DNA from: an uncultured Clostridia bacterium
GTDB taxonomy: Bacteria; Bacillota; Clostridia; Oscillospirales; Acutalibacteraceae
DNA length: 64,000 bases
NCBI GenBank assembly: GCA_937884975.1
Contig: CAKZZS010000033.1
Location: 18,390 to 82,389, forward strand
Direction: 5' to 3'
Part shown: positions 35,401 to 42,281 of the stretch, piece by piece
How positions within the stretch are numbered: the first letter of the stretch is position 1
Layout: the number at the start of each line of letters is the position of its first letter
Program-made: the position numbers and the translations under genes
The notes under the pieces: generated by a model
Database searches by the model: none
The model's input: the letters and a program-made list of their open reading frames with translations, nothing else
What the model was told of the DNA's origin: nothing

Positions 35401-37620
35401 ATCATCATTAAGTACCACGTAACAGGTAAGACAGGCGCTGTCCTCGGTGAAAACGGCGGTTACAGATATATCACAACATATATCCCGATCTCCAAGAACA
35501 CTTCGGATATCGTTGCTTCTCCTTACACTAATGACTATAACAAGTCATCAGGCGGTACATCATCTGTTGATTACCTTGAGCAGGACGCTGAAATCAGCCA
35601 GAACGCACTTTGCATGAGCGCTGATGACCTTGAGCGTTGCCTTTCCAATGACATCTATGCTAAGACGATAAATAAAAGCGATACATACGACTATAAGATC
35701 GTTTCCTGCTCCTTCACACCGTCTAACTCAACTTGGATTCAGGCTTCGTCCGAAGTTGCCGCTGCAGTTAATACAACAGTTTCAAAGGGCTCTGACCTCA
35801 CAATTCACCCCGCAGCTATCGGTAGCGGTAAGACAGCTGAGGATTTCGTATCCGGTAGATCTTACGGCATCGGTACAATTAAGTGGAACGCTACCTCAAC
35901 AGAGGGCAACTGCTCCAACGGTCCTACGGACGGTGTCAGCCTTGGTACACTTTACTTCGCAGACGCAGGCGAGCTTAGAGAGCTCTATGACGCAGAGGTT
36001 GCTGCTAACCGTATTTCGGATGACTACAAAACAGCTTCGACTTACAACAACTATGTAACAGCTATGAAGAATGCTGTTGTTATCCTTGGCGCTCCCGCAG
36101 TTACATCTACATTCTCAACTGTTTACGCTGCAAGCAACATCACGGCTAAGTATGACGCTCTTAACGCTGCTATTGAAGCACTTGAGGCTGACAAGAAAGA
36201 CGTTGACGCTTCCGGTAACACAGAAATTCTTGAGGACGGTCTCGCTGCAGGCGAAACATCGGCACTCTTGGGCGCTGATGACCAGATTAACTTCCAGGAC
36301 TTCAAACTTTACGGCTACTGGCTCTATGAGAAGAACAGAACTGAAGCTCGCAACATCCTTAAGGAATATGCAGAGCCCACAGCTCCCGAGCAGTTCATCG
36401 AAAACTGCTGGCTTCCCTACACAGACGCAGTTAAGCACGAAGACCTTACAACAGTAATTAACGCAGAAGCTAACCAGACTAAGAAGGACGCTATCATCGG
36501 TTCGCTTTCCGATCCTTCAGCTAAGGATATGGCGGCTTACTACGAGGCATTTGCTAACTGGCAGGCTCCCGGCTATTCAGAGCTTTATGTTGCTGATATT
36601 GCTGATAAGCTTGATTACTACAATGATTACCTCATCCCGAGAGCATATTCAACCGAAGCAACCGGCAGAGTCCAGCTTGCTCAGGAAATCGCTTATGCTA
36701 TTGCTCAGAATTACAATGAGGCAGATTACACAGCACGTTCATGGGCTCGTTATCAGGACGCTCTTGCAAATGCTCAGGCTCTCAACACCAGAGGCTCAGG
36801 CGAAATGCAGTCCTATGTATTCGAGGCTAAATATGAACTTCTTAAGGCTCAGAGAGATCTGAGACTCGCAGCTTATGACTATGAGACCCAGGTTGGCTTC
36901 GAAGGCCTCCAGGCTCTTATGGACCTTGCAGAAGGCTACTTTGCAAATGCAGAGTACTTCGAGGCAGTTGACGGCACACTTGATACAGAGTGGACCGACC
37001 TTCTTGAAGCTCTTGGTTACACCGCTACCTTCACTAACGATGAAGGCGACTGGTCAATGAACCTCTACGAAGCATCAGCTGAACAGCTTGTTTCCGAGGA
37101 ACTTGATACACGTTCCGAGCGCAATGACCTCAGAGTTGAAAAGGTTACAGAAGCTCTTCAGGCTGCTATTGACGCACTTGAATGCACAATTAAGGTTGTA
37201 AAGAACGACGAGACAACAGTTGTTGATCAGGAAATCAAGTACATTACAAACCTTGCTCCTCTTACCTTGACAGGTGTTGATGCAGTTCTCGCTCACGTTA
37301 AGGCTACAAGCGAAGCTGCTGCTCTTCAGGTAACTGCTACAGCTAACGGCTTCGGTACAGGCACAAAGGTTGCTGCTACACTTAACGGCATCTCGCTTGG
37401 TAACTACTTCGTAGTAATCTACGGCGATGTCAACGGTGATAACGCTATCGACGGATTCGACGCAGCTAAGGCTGACAAGAGACTTGAAGACGGTGTATCC
37501 TTCAGAGACGCTGCTATAGAGAAGGCTGCTGATGCGACAAAGGACGGCGGATTTGACGTCGCCGACGTATCTGCTATCATCAGTGCTGCTTCCGGCAACA
37601 CGGATATTAACCAGGCATAA
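32410..37620 (+). CDS. Giant secreted surface protein with C-terminal dockerin-like repeats
   Basis: 1736 residues. ATG 32410 follows GGAGG by only 3 nt; TTG 32416 gives better spacing (9 nt) and MKKTTKLLSVLLAVVMMLSC, matching the signal peptides of the next two genes, and may be the true start. Cleavage probably after SYAA. The long middle region has no family I recognise. Near 1190-1570 are helical FIVAR-like segments (ALNAAIEALEADKK; ALQAAIDALE). The C-terminus has YGDVNGDNAIDGFDAAKADK and DATKDGGFDVADVSAI, two calcium-loop repeats of dockerin type I style. No sortase motif. Codons favour GCT/ACA, unlike the housekeeping genes, suggesting high expression. Confidence 0.85.
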   Translation: MFLKKTTKLLSVLLAVVMMLSCFTMASYAAKAVYQTGANLQSLGAYSPDGAATRFSTEERMSILFDWLDTVLYNVDFDGIHNTKVVTIDITINSVDEICASLDSLKSALSNTLVQLAGGIGLLGDLKSVSLSSWTANTRRSGAQLTIVSLLCSVLKDNASLVDSILSKGSVNLGSIVGGMVDVSKINVILSNVPKFVLTKLYPLMSRKDDTKTIADGYYDGTGSGSISSTLNTFVNGLFQKPQSTTTYKEDASGNCISGHTLPSAASSNLRYYYVKTAASGNVPAYFTCYVYDPNGNKYVAEDAKFYREEEGEGSGIYVYKTAAGDGLKYYKTGSYWLPSFVGQSININNESVAGLFYKFIPYVFADLAPIALNGFVKQALATWMGATETKIFEGKASEASDVLATLPADVQTFFTATVPYYQFSYSNYLAYSDDVQYYRYIDKDTNTEEWFTLDMTTGNYFLSLFDLSYTVSGDFMDEFVPSSGTATKTLFQSLNDFLCKAAQTVLKSDVYNSLGLQTGDNAYLVSNLRKAAQKLLPESPDAILGTDYLHHYDGYYQLLVNTSATDDEVFSALAAIIAKALMPQLILPSADNLAGQKVGAVLACVVRELVTQFVPTYNYDALIFTDYNARTLVAGKDNSYWLDVILTMGVDVGMSYLSNLTDLGYDKTGGFIFADSKTYDLATFESNPQAWEATVDWIIDWALTVVSGTNYEWCWNIQNIVDVSGLTIALGSAQDPWVKLDKILTDLLPLKQIINCTAADGQTWLETVLRDKLILGIADLKFENIFGKGDNYTASGNAGLLSIPSNSVLRTAGTNTGALTQLILVVRDLVNKVLYKVLGTNLFATATFTNIDTLNNQTNIRKPINVLLTNLPTAYTNGLLTTLLPIIEMFVGWKTGSQEFVDPELKWSASYIFRDADTNDGITLTITNKSAGMLLKNYKEDGTSTYEQAYNVIIDSVSGSGVSCSLTTGTTTISPYGRTIYTIKASSVPSADTAAQIIIKYHVTGKTGAVLGENGGYRYITTYIPISKNTSDIVASPYTNDYNKSSGGTSSVDYLEQDAEISQNALCMSADDLERCLSNDIYAKTINKSDTYDYKIVSCSFTPSNSTWIQASSEVAAAVNTTVSKGSDLTIHPAAIGSGKTAEDFVSGRSYGIGTIKWNATSTEGNCSNGPTDGVSLGTLYFADAGELRELYDAEVAANRISDDYKTASTYNNYVTAMKNAVVILGAPAVTSTFSTVYAASNITAKYDALNAAIEALEADKKDVDASGNTEILEDGLAAGETSALLGADDQINFQDFKLYGYWLYEKNRTEARNILKEYAEPTAPEQFIENCWLPYTDAVKHEDLTTVINAEANQTKKDAIIGSLSDPSAKDMAAYYEAFANWQAPGYSELYVADIADKLDYYNDYLIPRAYSTEATGRVQLAQEIAYAIAQNYNEADYTARSWARYQDALANAQALNTRGSGEMQSYVFEAKYELLKAQRDLRLAAYDYETQVGFEGLQALMDLAEGYFANAEYFEAVDGTLDTEWTDLLEALGYTATFTNDEGDWSMNLYEASAEQLVSEELDTRSERNDLRVEKVTEALQAAIDALECTIKVVKNDETTVVDQEIKYITNLAPLTLTGVDAVLAHVKATSEAAALQVTATANGFGTGTKVAATLNGISLGNYFVVIYGDVNGDNAIDGFDAAKADKRLEDGVSFRDAAIEKAADATKDGGFDVADVSAIISAASGNTDINQA

Positions 37621-37670
37621 GTAAATTTAAGTCAATTCAGTAGTGTACTTTAAGCAGTACATTCTAAATG

Positions 37671-37722
37671 CTCTTTCCGAGTTTTATCGGGGGCAGGGAA
37701 ACCTGCTCCCGTGTGGAAAGAG
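37671..37722 (+). other. Intergenic two-tier stem-loop with GAAA tetraloop
   Basis: CTCTTTCC (37671-37678) pairs with GGAAAGAG (37715-37722), enclosing GGGGGCAGG-GAAA-CCTGCTCCC (37689-37710). No T-run follows, so it is more likely a processing or stability element between the two secreted-protein genes than a terminator. Confidence 0.7.
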
Positions 37723-37762
37723 GCTCGGCAGGAGTTACAGAATATTAAGGAGGCACAATTAA

Positions 37763-38791
37763 ATGTCTAAAACAAAAAAGATTTTAAGCGTTGTCCTCGC
37801 AGTTGTTATGGCATTCAGCGTTTTCTCAATTTGTGCATTCGCTGATACACCTACAGCTACTTGGTCAATCGAAGTTACGGCTACGGACGGTTCGGCTCTT
37901 CCCGCAACCATCCCCACAGGCACACAGGTTAAAGTTACTGTTAAGCTTCAGACAAACTTCTATGTAGGCACAGTAGGTCTTCCCGTTTATTTCTCCGACG
38001 CGTTCAGCTATGTTGACGGTTCTGCTGTTCAGACAGCTATCTACGGCACAGGCGCAACACGTTTCGGCTTCAACGGCGACTATACAGCTGATACAGGCTA
38101 CAAGGCAGTTTATGCAGTTTACGTTCCCAACTCGGGCGCAGGCGCAACATCTCCTATGTATTCAACAGCTACAACTGTCCTTACATTCGTTCTTGAGGCT
38201 GTTTCAGAGGCTGCTGCTGAAGTTAAGCTTGACGATACAAAGCAGAAGGCAACTGATAATATCGGCGGCCCGTTCTATTGCGGTTCACGTGATTCTTCTG
38301 ACGTTTCAACAGAAGAAGCTATGGTAGGTCAGACCTTTACGGTTCCGGCAGCTACAGAAGTAGTAATCGCAGACGCAGCAGCTGAACCCGTTCTTACGGG
38401 CATCAATGGCGGCTATGTTGACGATACTAACGAATACGTTTACGGTATCCCCGTAGGCGATGATGCGGCTGATTACTTTGAAGTTGAAAACGGTTCATTT
38501 ACGGTTAGCGCATCTGTTACAGGTGGTACACTCACAGTTTATGATTCAAACAACGCTGTATACGCTACTTACACAGTAATTATTTTCGGCGATGTTGACG
38601 GCAGTGGCGATATCACAGTATTGGACGAAGCTATTGTTTACGGCGCTACAAACGGCGTTTCGATTACCGATCCTGCTTCTTTCTTTGCAGCAGACGTTGA
38701 CGGCAGTGGCGACATCACAGTATTGGACGAAGCTATTGTTTATGGCGGTACCACCGGTGTTGCTGTTACAGTAAACCCGTACGCAGCATAA
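37763..38791 (+). CDS. Secreted protein with cohesin-like N-domain and C-terminal dockerin repeats
   Basis: 342 residues, RBS AAGGAGG. Signal peptide KKILSVVLAVVMAFSVFSIC ends near FAD. Residues about 30-200 look like an extracellular beta-sandwich (TQVKVTVKLQTNFYVGTVGL pattern) reminiscent of cohesin or related domains. The C-terminus holds FGDVDGSGDITVLDEAIVYG and, 38 residues later, DVDGSGDITVLDEAIVYGG: two nearly identical calcium-binding segments of a type I dockerin, with repeated DNA as well. It could take part in cohesin-dockerin surface assembly with its neighbours. Confidence 0.85.
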   Translation: MSKTKKILSVVLAVVMAFSVFSICAFADTPTATWSIEVTATDGSALPATIPTGTQVKVTVKLQTNFYVGTVGLPVYFSDAFSYVDGSAVQTAIYGTGATRFGFNGDYTADTGYKAVYAVYVPNSGAGATSPMYSTATTVLTFVLEAVSEAAAEVKLDDTKQKATDNIGGPFYCGSRDSSDVSTEEAMVGQTFTVPAATEVVIADAAAEPVLTGINGGYVDDTNEYVYGIPVGDDAADYFEVENGSFTVSASVTGGTLTVYDSNNAVYATYTVIIFGDVDGSGDITVLDEAIVYGATNGVSITDPASFFAADVDGSGDITVLDEAIVYGGTTGVAVTVNPYAA

Positions 38792-38806
38792 TTAAACCGA
38801 ATTACT

Positions 38807-38834
38807 TGCTCCGTGCTTTTCGGAGCGCGGAGCA
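38807..38834 (+). other. Stem-loop after the dockerin protein gene
   Basis: TGCTCCGTGC (38807-38816) pairs with GCGCGGAGCA (38825-38834), one G-U. There is no T-run, so termination efficiency is doubtful; it may protect the 3' end. Confidence 0.6.
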
Positions 38835-38874
38835 GGTGTTCACGAAATTTTCACATTTTTATCCTGGAAAGTTA

Positions 38875-38903
38875 TTGACAAAGTAACGATTATTTGATAA
38901 TAT
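38875..38903 (+). promoter_or_regulatory. Promoter of the third secreted-protein gene
   Basis: Perfect TTGACA (38875-38880), 17-nt spacer, TAATAT (38898-38903), about 65 nt before the start codon. Confidence 0.75.
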
Positions 38904-38972
38904 AGTTACGTTCGATGATTATAAGTTGTATTATGCTATACAACAATTTCAGGTAATGGAGGAAAGATTACA

Positions 38973-40370
38973 ATGAAAAACACAAAAAAAGTGCTTAGTG
39001 TTATTCTTGCTGTAGTTATGGCTCTTGGCGTTTTTTCAATGGCTGCTTATGCTGCTATAACTGTAACAGTCAACAGCACAGAGGATCCTAACGCTATCAA
39101 TGTTAAGCTTGAGGTTGCTCAGGTTGATTCTGTAGCGGACAGCACGAATAATGAACCTTATGAGGCAGTTGATAACGACATTTATGCCGTTACTATTTAT
39201 GCAAAAACACCTGCAACATATGGTCTTTATACATTCAGAACTTGCTTGAAGTATGATAACACCAAGTTCCAGCCCATGATGAGCTATGATGGCGCTGATC
39301 TTCTTTGCGGTGAGGATTATTATGATGAAACCGGTGAAAAAACAAGCCTTTTCGTAAAGTATGGCGCTCAGTTTAGTGATAACCGTTTCTTTGACGCAGA
39401 CGGTAACGTTGTTTCAAAGGCAAGCCAGGCTGCAACAACAGGCCTCGGCAAGACGGCAGCAGGAACAGTTATGAAGAGTTGTAACATCCAGGTTGAGGGC
39501 GAAGATCCTTACTACAGCGATGATTACGGCGTAATGTTCTGCGAAACACTTTTCCAGCCCAAGAATAAGGGCGCTTATCAGAACGCTATTGACGGTAAGC
39601 TCAGCTCTGACTATGTTGAGATTATGACCGTTTATTTCCAGAGACAGGTTGCTGAGGACGCAGTTTACGGTTCAGAATTCGGAATCGTAGCAGGTGATGT
39701 CCACAATCAGGAAAACGATAACGTTGTTGCTGCTGCAAACGGTGCCGCAGGCTATTCAAACAACCCCGCTCACGCACTCTCATCAGTTACAATGAATTTC
39801 GTTTCCAACGCAGTTGAAGCTGCAGTTAAGCCTCTTGTTACTCTTACAGCAGCTGACGGCGCTAAGTCACAGCAGATTATGTTCTTCCTTGCTGACGATG
39901 CTACGAAGACATATGAAACAGCTGACATTGATAAGATCGACTATCGTTTTGTAGCTCAGTTCTCAACATCTGCGTTCCCGATCGACTATAACGAGGAAAC
40001 AGGTAAGATTAACGACACAGCTATCAATGAAGTTGGTTTCGTAATGGCTAAAACAACTGACGCTACAGCAGACCAGCTTACAGCTCTTTCGGCTGCCGAT
40101 GTTGCTGCTCTTTCAAAGAAAGAGGGCACCATTCGTAAGTGCTGGACAGCTCAGATTTCTACAGATATGGCAGGCGGCGCAGCTTTCGCATTCTCCTGCA
40201 GAATCAAGGGAATCGCTGTTAACGCAGGTACTGTTGAGTCCGAATATATTGCTGTTCCTTATGTTATCGCGAACAACACTATCACATTCGGTCAGGCTAT
40301 GACAAGTACTGCTCAGTCAAAATTCGACACATACGCAGATACTTTCCTTGCTAAGAAAAACGCTGCATAA
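38973..40370 (+). CDS. Secreted protein of unknown function
   Basis: 465 residues, RBS GGAGGAAA. Signal peptide MKNTKKVLSVILAVVMALGV ... AYAA, near-identical to those of the two preceding genes. Residues about 30-250 look like a beta-rich cohesin-like domain (NDIYAVTIYAKTPATYGLY; TFRTCLKYDNTKFQPM). The C-terminal 190 residues (LVTLTAADGAKSQQIMFF onward) are a second domain I do not recognise. No dockerin or anchor motif. Own promoter, codon bias toward highly expressed codons. Confidence 0.8.
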   Translation: MKNTKKVLSVILAVVMALGVFSMAAYAAITVTVNSTEDPNAINVKLEVAQVDSVADSTNNEPYEAVDNDIYAVTIYAKTPATYGLYTFRTCLKYDNTKFQPMMSYDGADLLCGEDYYDETGEKTSLFVKYGAQFSDNRFFDADGNVVSKASQAATTGLGKTAAGTVMKSCNIQVEGEDPYYSDDYGVMFCETLFQPKNKGAYQNAIDGKLSSDYVEIMTVYFQRQVAEDAVYGSEFGIVAGDVHNQENDNVVAAANGAAGYSNNPAHALSSVTMNFVSNAVEAAVKPLVTLTAADGAKSQQIMFFLADDATKTYETADIDKIDYRFVAQFSTSAFPIDYNEETGKINDTAINEVGFVMAKTTDATADQLTALSAADVAALSKKEGTIRKCWTAQISTDMAGGAAFAFSCRIKGIAVNAGTVESEYIAVPYVIANNTITFGQAMTSTAQSKFDTYADTFLAKKNAA

Positions 40371-40426
40371 TTGCAGTCAATATGTTAGCAGATAACAGGA
40401 AAATTTATGAATCTCCTAATTTCCTA

Positions 40427-40455
40427 TTGACAGAGTTCGAAATTAGTGATATTAT
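40427..40455 (+). promoter_or_regulatory. Promoter of the short-peptide operon
   Basis: Perfect TTGACA (40427-40432), 17-nt spacer, TATTAT (40450-40455). Confidence 0.85.
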
Positions 40456-40476
40456 ATCAGTACTTTCGAAAGCTGG

Positions 40477-40523
40477 TCCCGGGGAGCCGGGAGATGGCGA
40501 GATTTGGGCTTGGTAGCTCAAAT
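40477..40523 (+). other. Structured 5' leader of the short-peptide mRNA
   Basis: Two consecutive hairpins: TCCCGG (40477-40482) with CCGGGA (40487-40492) around GGAG, and ATTTGGGCT (40502-40510) with AGCTCAAAT (40515-40523) around TGGT. Both sit in the 100-nt untranslated region, upstream of the AAAGGAG at 40544. Confidence 0.65.
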
Positions 40524-40561
40524 GTATGTGTGATATTTGTTTGAAAGGAGCTTGTTCATCT

Positions 40562-40684
40562 ATGAAACAGTACAAAGCACCTGATTTTGAAGTAGCCCTC
40601 TTCGAGGTTGAGGACGTTATTGCCGACTGGCAGACTTCTACACCTGTTGGCCCCGGCGATCCCGATCCCGGTGAGTGGTATTAA
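40562..40684 (+). CDS. Short peptide, candidate RiPP-type precursor
   Basis: 40 residues. RBS AAAGGAG at 11 nt. Starts MKQYKAPDFEVALFEVEDVI, an acidic-hydrophobic leader-like segment with the KxYxxPxxxVxxFExEDVI layout I recall for small clostridial proteins of unknown function, and ends ADWQTSTPVGPGDPDPGEWY, rich in Pro, Gly and Asp. No cysteine, so lanthionine or sactionine chemistry is excluded; Thr and Ser are available to the kinase-like neighbour. It has its own consensus promoter and is separated from the PqqD/kinase/protease/ABC genes by hairpins, an arrangement that makes excess precursor in many RiPP operons. The precursor role is inference. Confidence 0.75.
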   Translation: MKQYKAPDFEVALFEVEDVIADWQTSTPVGPGDPDPGEWY

Positions 40685-40716
40685 GCTATAAGTCAGGTAA
40701 GTAATTAAAAATATCG

Positions 40717-40742
40717 CAGGGGGTTTCTTACGAGACCCCCTG
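40717..40742 (+). other. Strong hairpin after the short-peptide gene
   Basis: CAGGGGGT (40717-40724) pairs perfectly with ACCCCCTG (40735-40742). No T-run follows, suggesting an mRNA 3'-end stabiliser or a pause element. Confidence 0.7.
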
Positions 40743-40775
40743 TTGGTGGTTGTATGTGGTGCTGTGTCACCGAGC

Positions 40776-40802
40776 AAGAGCAGGTGACTGCTCTTTATTT
40801 TT
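40776..40802 (+). terminator. Attenuator-type terminator immediately before the kinase gene
   Basis: AAGAGCAG (40776-40783), GTGA loop, CTGCTCTT (40788-40795), then TATTTTT. The start codon of the kinase-like gene is at 40803. The only RBS-like bases (AGGTGA) fall within the hairpin, so folding would both terminate transcription and hide the ribosome site. Confidence 0.75.
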
Positions 40803-41540
40803 ATGTCTATGGAAAAATTTTGTTTTGCGGACCTGACGGTTGAGATGAACTGTCATTTTCCGCTACTGAAAAACCGCAGCAGAAAGTATCTTTTGCCGCC
40901 CGACGACAAAAGAAAAGCTGACATTACAATTGATATTGACGTAAACGAGTTTGGCAGGGAAATGTTCCATTTACCCGTTAATCTGAGCGACGAGCTTTTT
41001 GAATACACCCTCGCAGGTGAAAATTTTTACCGCCGTCTATTAAGCTTTAACGGAATGATGCTTCATTCCTCCGTGGTCGAATATAAGGGAAGAGCTTATA
41101 TTTTTTCTGCAAACAGCGGTGTCGGAAAATCAACCCACACCCATCTTTGGCTTGATTATATTCCCGATACGCATATTTTAAATGACGATAAGCCTGCCGT
41201 AAGATTTTTTGACGGCGTGTATAAAGCGTACGGCACTCCCTTCAGCGGAAAGCATGACGAGAGTATGAATCTCGGCGTGCCTATTGGCGCTATCTGCTTT
41301 ATTGAGCGCGCAAAGACAAATTCAATAAGAAGATTATCCCCTTCGGAAATCGTTCCGCTGATTTATCAGCAGACGACTCAACCCATCTTTTCCGAAAAGC
41401 ACATGGGCATTCTGTTCGGGTTTCTTGACGGACTTTTAAAAGAGGTTCCCGTCTATAAATTAGGCTGTAACATTTCCGCCGAGGCTGTTAAGACGTCGTT
41501 TGAACAGCTTACGGGTGAGAAATTTCCCAAGGAGTTATAA
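40803..41540 (+). CDS. HPr kinase-like P-loop protein
   Basis: 245 residues. Walker A SANSGVGKST (about 102-111) followed by HTHLW, then LNDDKPAVR, which corresponds to the SDD/NDD catalytic acid pair of HPr kinase-type enzymes, and GTPFSGKHD. It lacks the N-terminal domain of true HPrK, as do the kinase homologues found in some lasso-peptide clusters (ThcoK/PadeK type) that phosphorylate a precursor. The pqqD-like start lies 1 nt after its stop. M3 (40809) could also start the protein. Confidence 0.82.
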   Translation: MSMEKFCFADLTVEMNCHFPLLKNRSRKYLLPPDDKRKADITIDIDVNEFGREMFHLPVNLSDELFEYTLAGENFYRRLLSFNGMMLHSSVVEYKGRAYIFSANSGVGKSTHTHLWLDYIPDTHILNDDKPAVRFFDGVYKAYGTPFSGKHDESMNLGVPIGAICFIERAKTNSIRRLSPSEIVPLIYQQTTQPIFSEKHMGILFGFLDGLLKEVPVYKLGCNISAEAVKTSFEQLTGEKFPKEL

Positions 41541-41541
41541 A

Positions 41542-41808
41542 ATGAAGATTAAAAAAGGTTATATGCTTCAGAGCGTTGCCGGCAGCAGCGTTGTTGTTCC
41601 CGTCGGCGATGAAGCGCTTTCGTTTAAAGGAATGCTTACTCTTAACGAGGTCGGAGCATTTGTCTGGAAACAGCTTGAAAACGACAATACGGCGGAAAAT
41701 ATCGCCAACGAGGTTGTTAAGGAATACGCGGTTGATTTTGAAACTGCGCTTAATGACGTCAACACATTTATTTCGAGACTTAAAGAAAAGAATTTCTTAG
41801 AGGAATAA
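41542..41808 (+). CDS. PqqD-like peptide-recognition protein
   Basis: 88 residues from ATG 41542 with AAGGAG in the end of the kinase gene. Family pattern: MLTLNEVGAFVWKQLEND, IANEVVKEYAV and VNTFISRLKEKNFLEE, the winged-helix PqqD/RRE fold that binds RiPP leader peptides. The stop overlaps the next start (TAATG). Presence next to a 40-residue peptide gene is the main argument that the cluster modifies or exports that peptide. Confidence 0.87.
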   Translation: MKIKKGYMLQSVAGSSVVVPVGDEALSFKGMLTLNEVGAFVWKQLENDNTAENIANEVVKEYAVDFETALNDVNTFISRLKEKNFLEE

Positions 41809-42281
41809 TGGAAGAAAACAAAAAGACGGTTCGGCTTGAGGAAATGCTTCCCGTTTTGCTTGAAAAAATTGAGCAGGGTGGAGAGGTTGTTATTCCCGTA
41901 ACCGGAGTGAGTATGAAGCCTATGCTCGTGCCGGGGCGCGACTATGCCGTATTGAAAAAGGCTCCCGAAAAGCTCAAAAAATATGATATTCCGTTTTACA
42001 GACGCGAAAACGGACAGTTTGTTCTGCACCGTATTGTCGGTGAGGATGAAAACGGATATATTCTTATCGGTGATAATCAGCGCGAAAAGGAATATTCGGT
42101 AAAGCGCAGTCAGATTATTGCCGTGCTCACGGCGGTCGAGCGTGAAGGGGAGAGAATTCCCGTTGAAAAAATGAAGCTTCGTCTGTACGGCCCGTTGAGA
42201 AATGAAATTCATTTTTTAAGGGCATTGAAAATTCGGACGGCGAGGCGTTTAAGAAAGAATAAAAATGGCAAAAAAGACTAA
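41808..42281 (+). CDS. S24/S26-type signal peptidase-like protein
   Basis: 157 residues. GVSMKPMLVPGRD carries the nucleophilic Ser (SM motif), and QFVLHRIVGED provides a His where ER/SipW-type peptidases use Ser-His instead of Ser-Lys; GYILIGDNQ is the third conserved box. No N-terminal membrane segment, unlike housekeeping signal peptidases, so it is probably a dedicated soluble or peripheral protease, perhaps cleaving the leader of the small peptide. Overlaps the ABC gene by 17 nt. Confidence 0.83.
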   Translation: MEENKKTVRLEEMLPVLLEKIEQGGEVVIPVTGVSMKPMLVPGRDYAVLKKAPEKLKKYDIPFYRRENGQFVLHRIVGEDENGYILIGDNQREKEYSVKRSQIIAVLTAVEREGERIPVEKMKLRLYGPLRNEIHFLRALKIRTARRLRKNKNGKKD

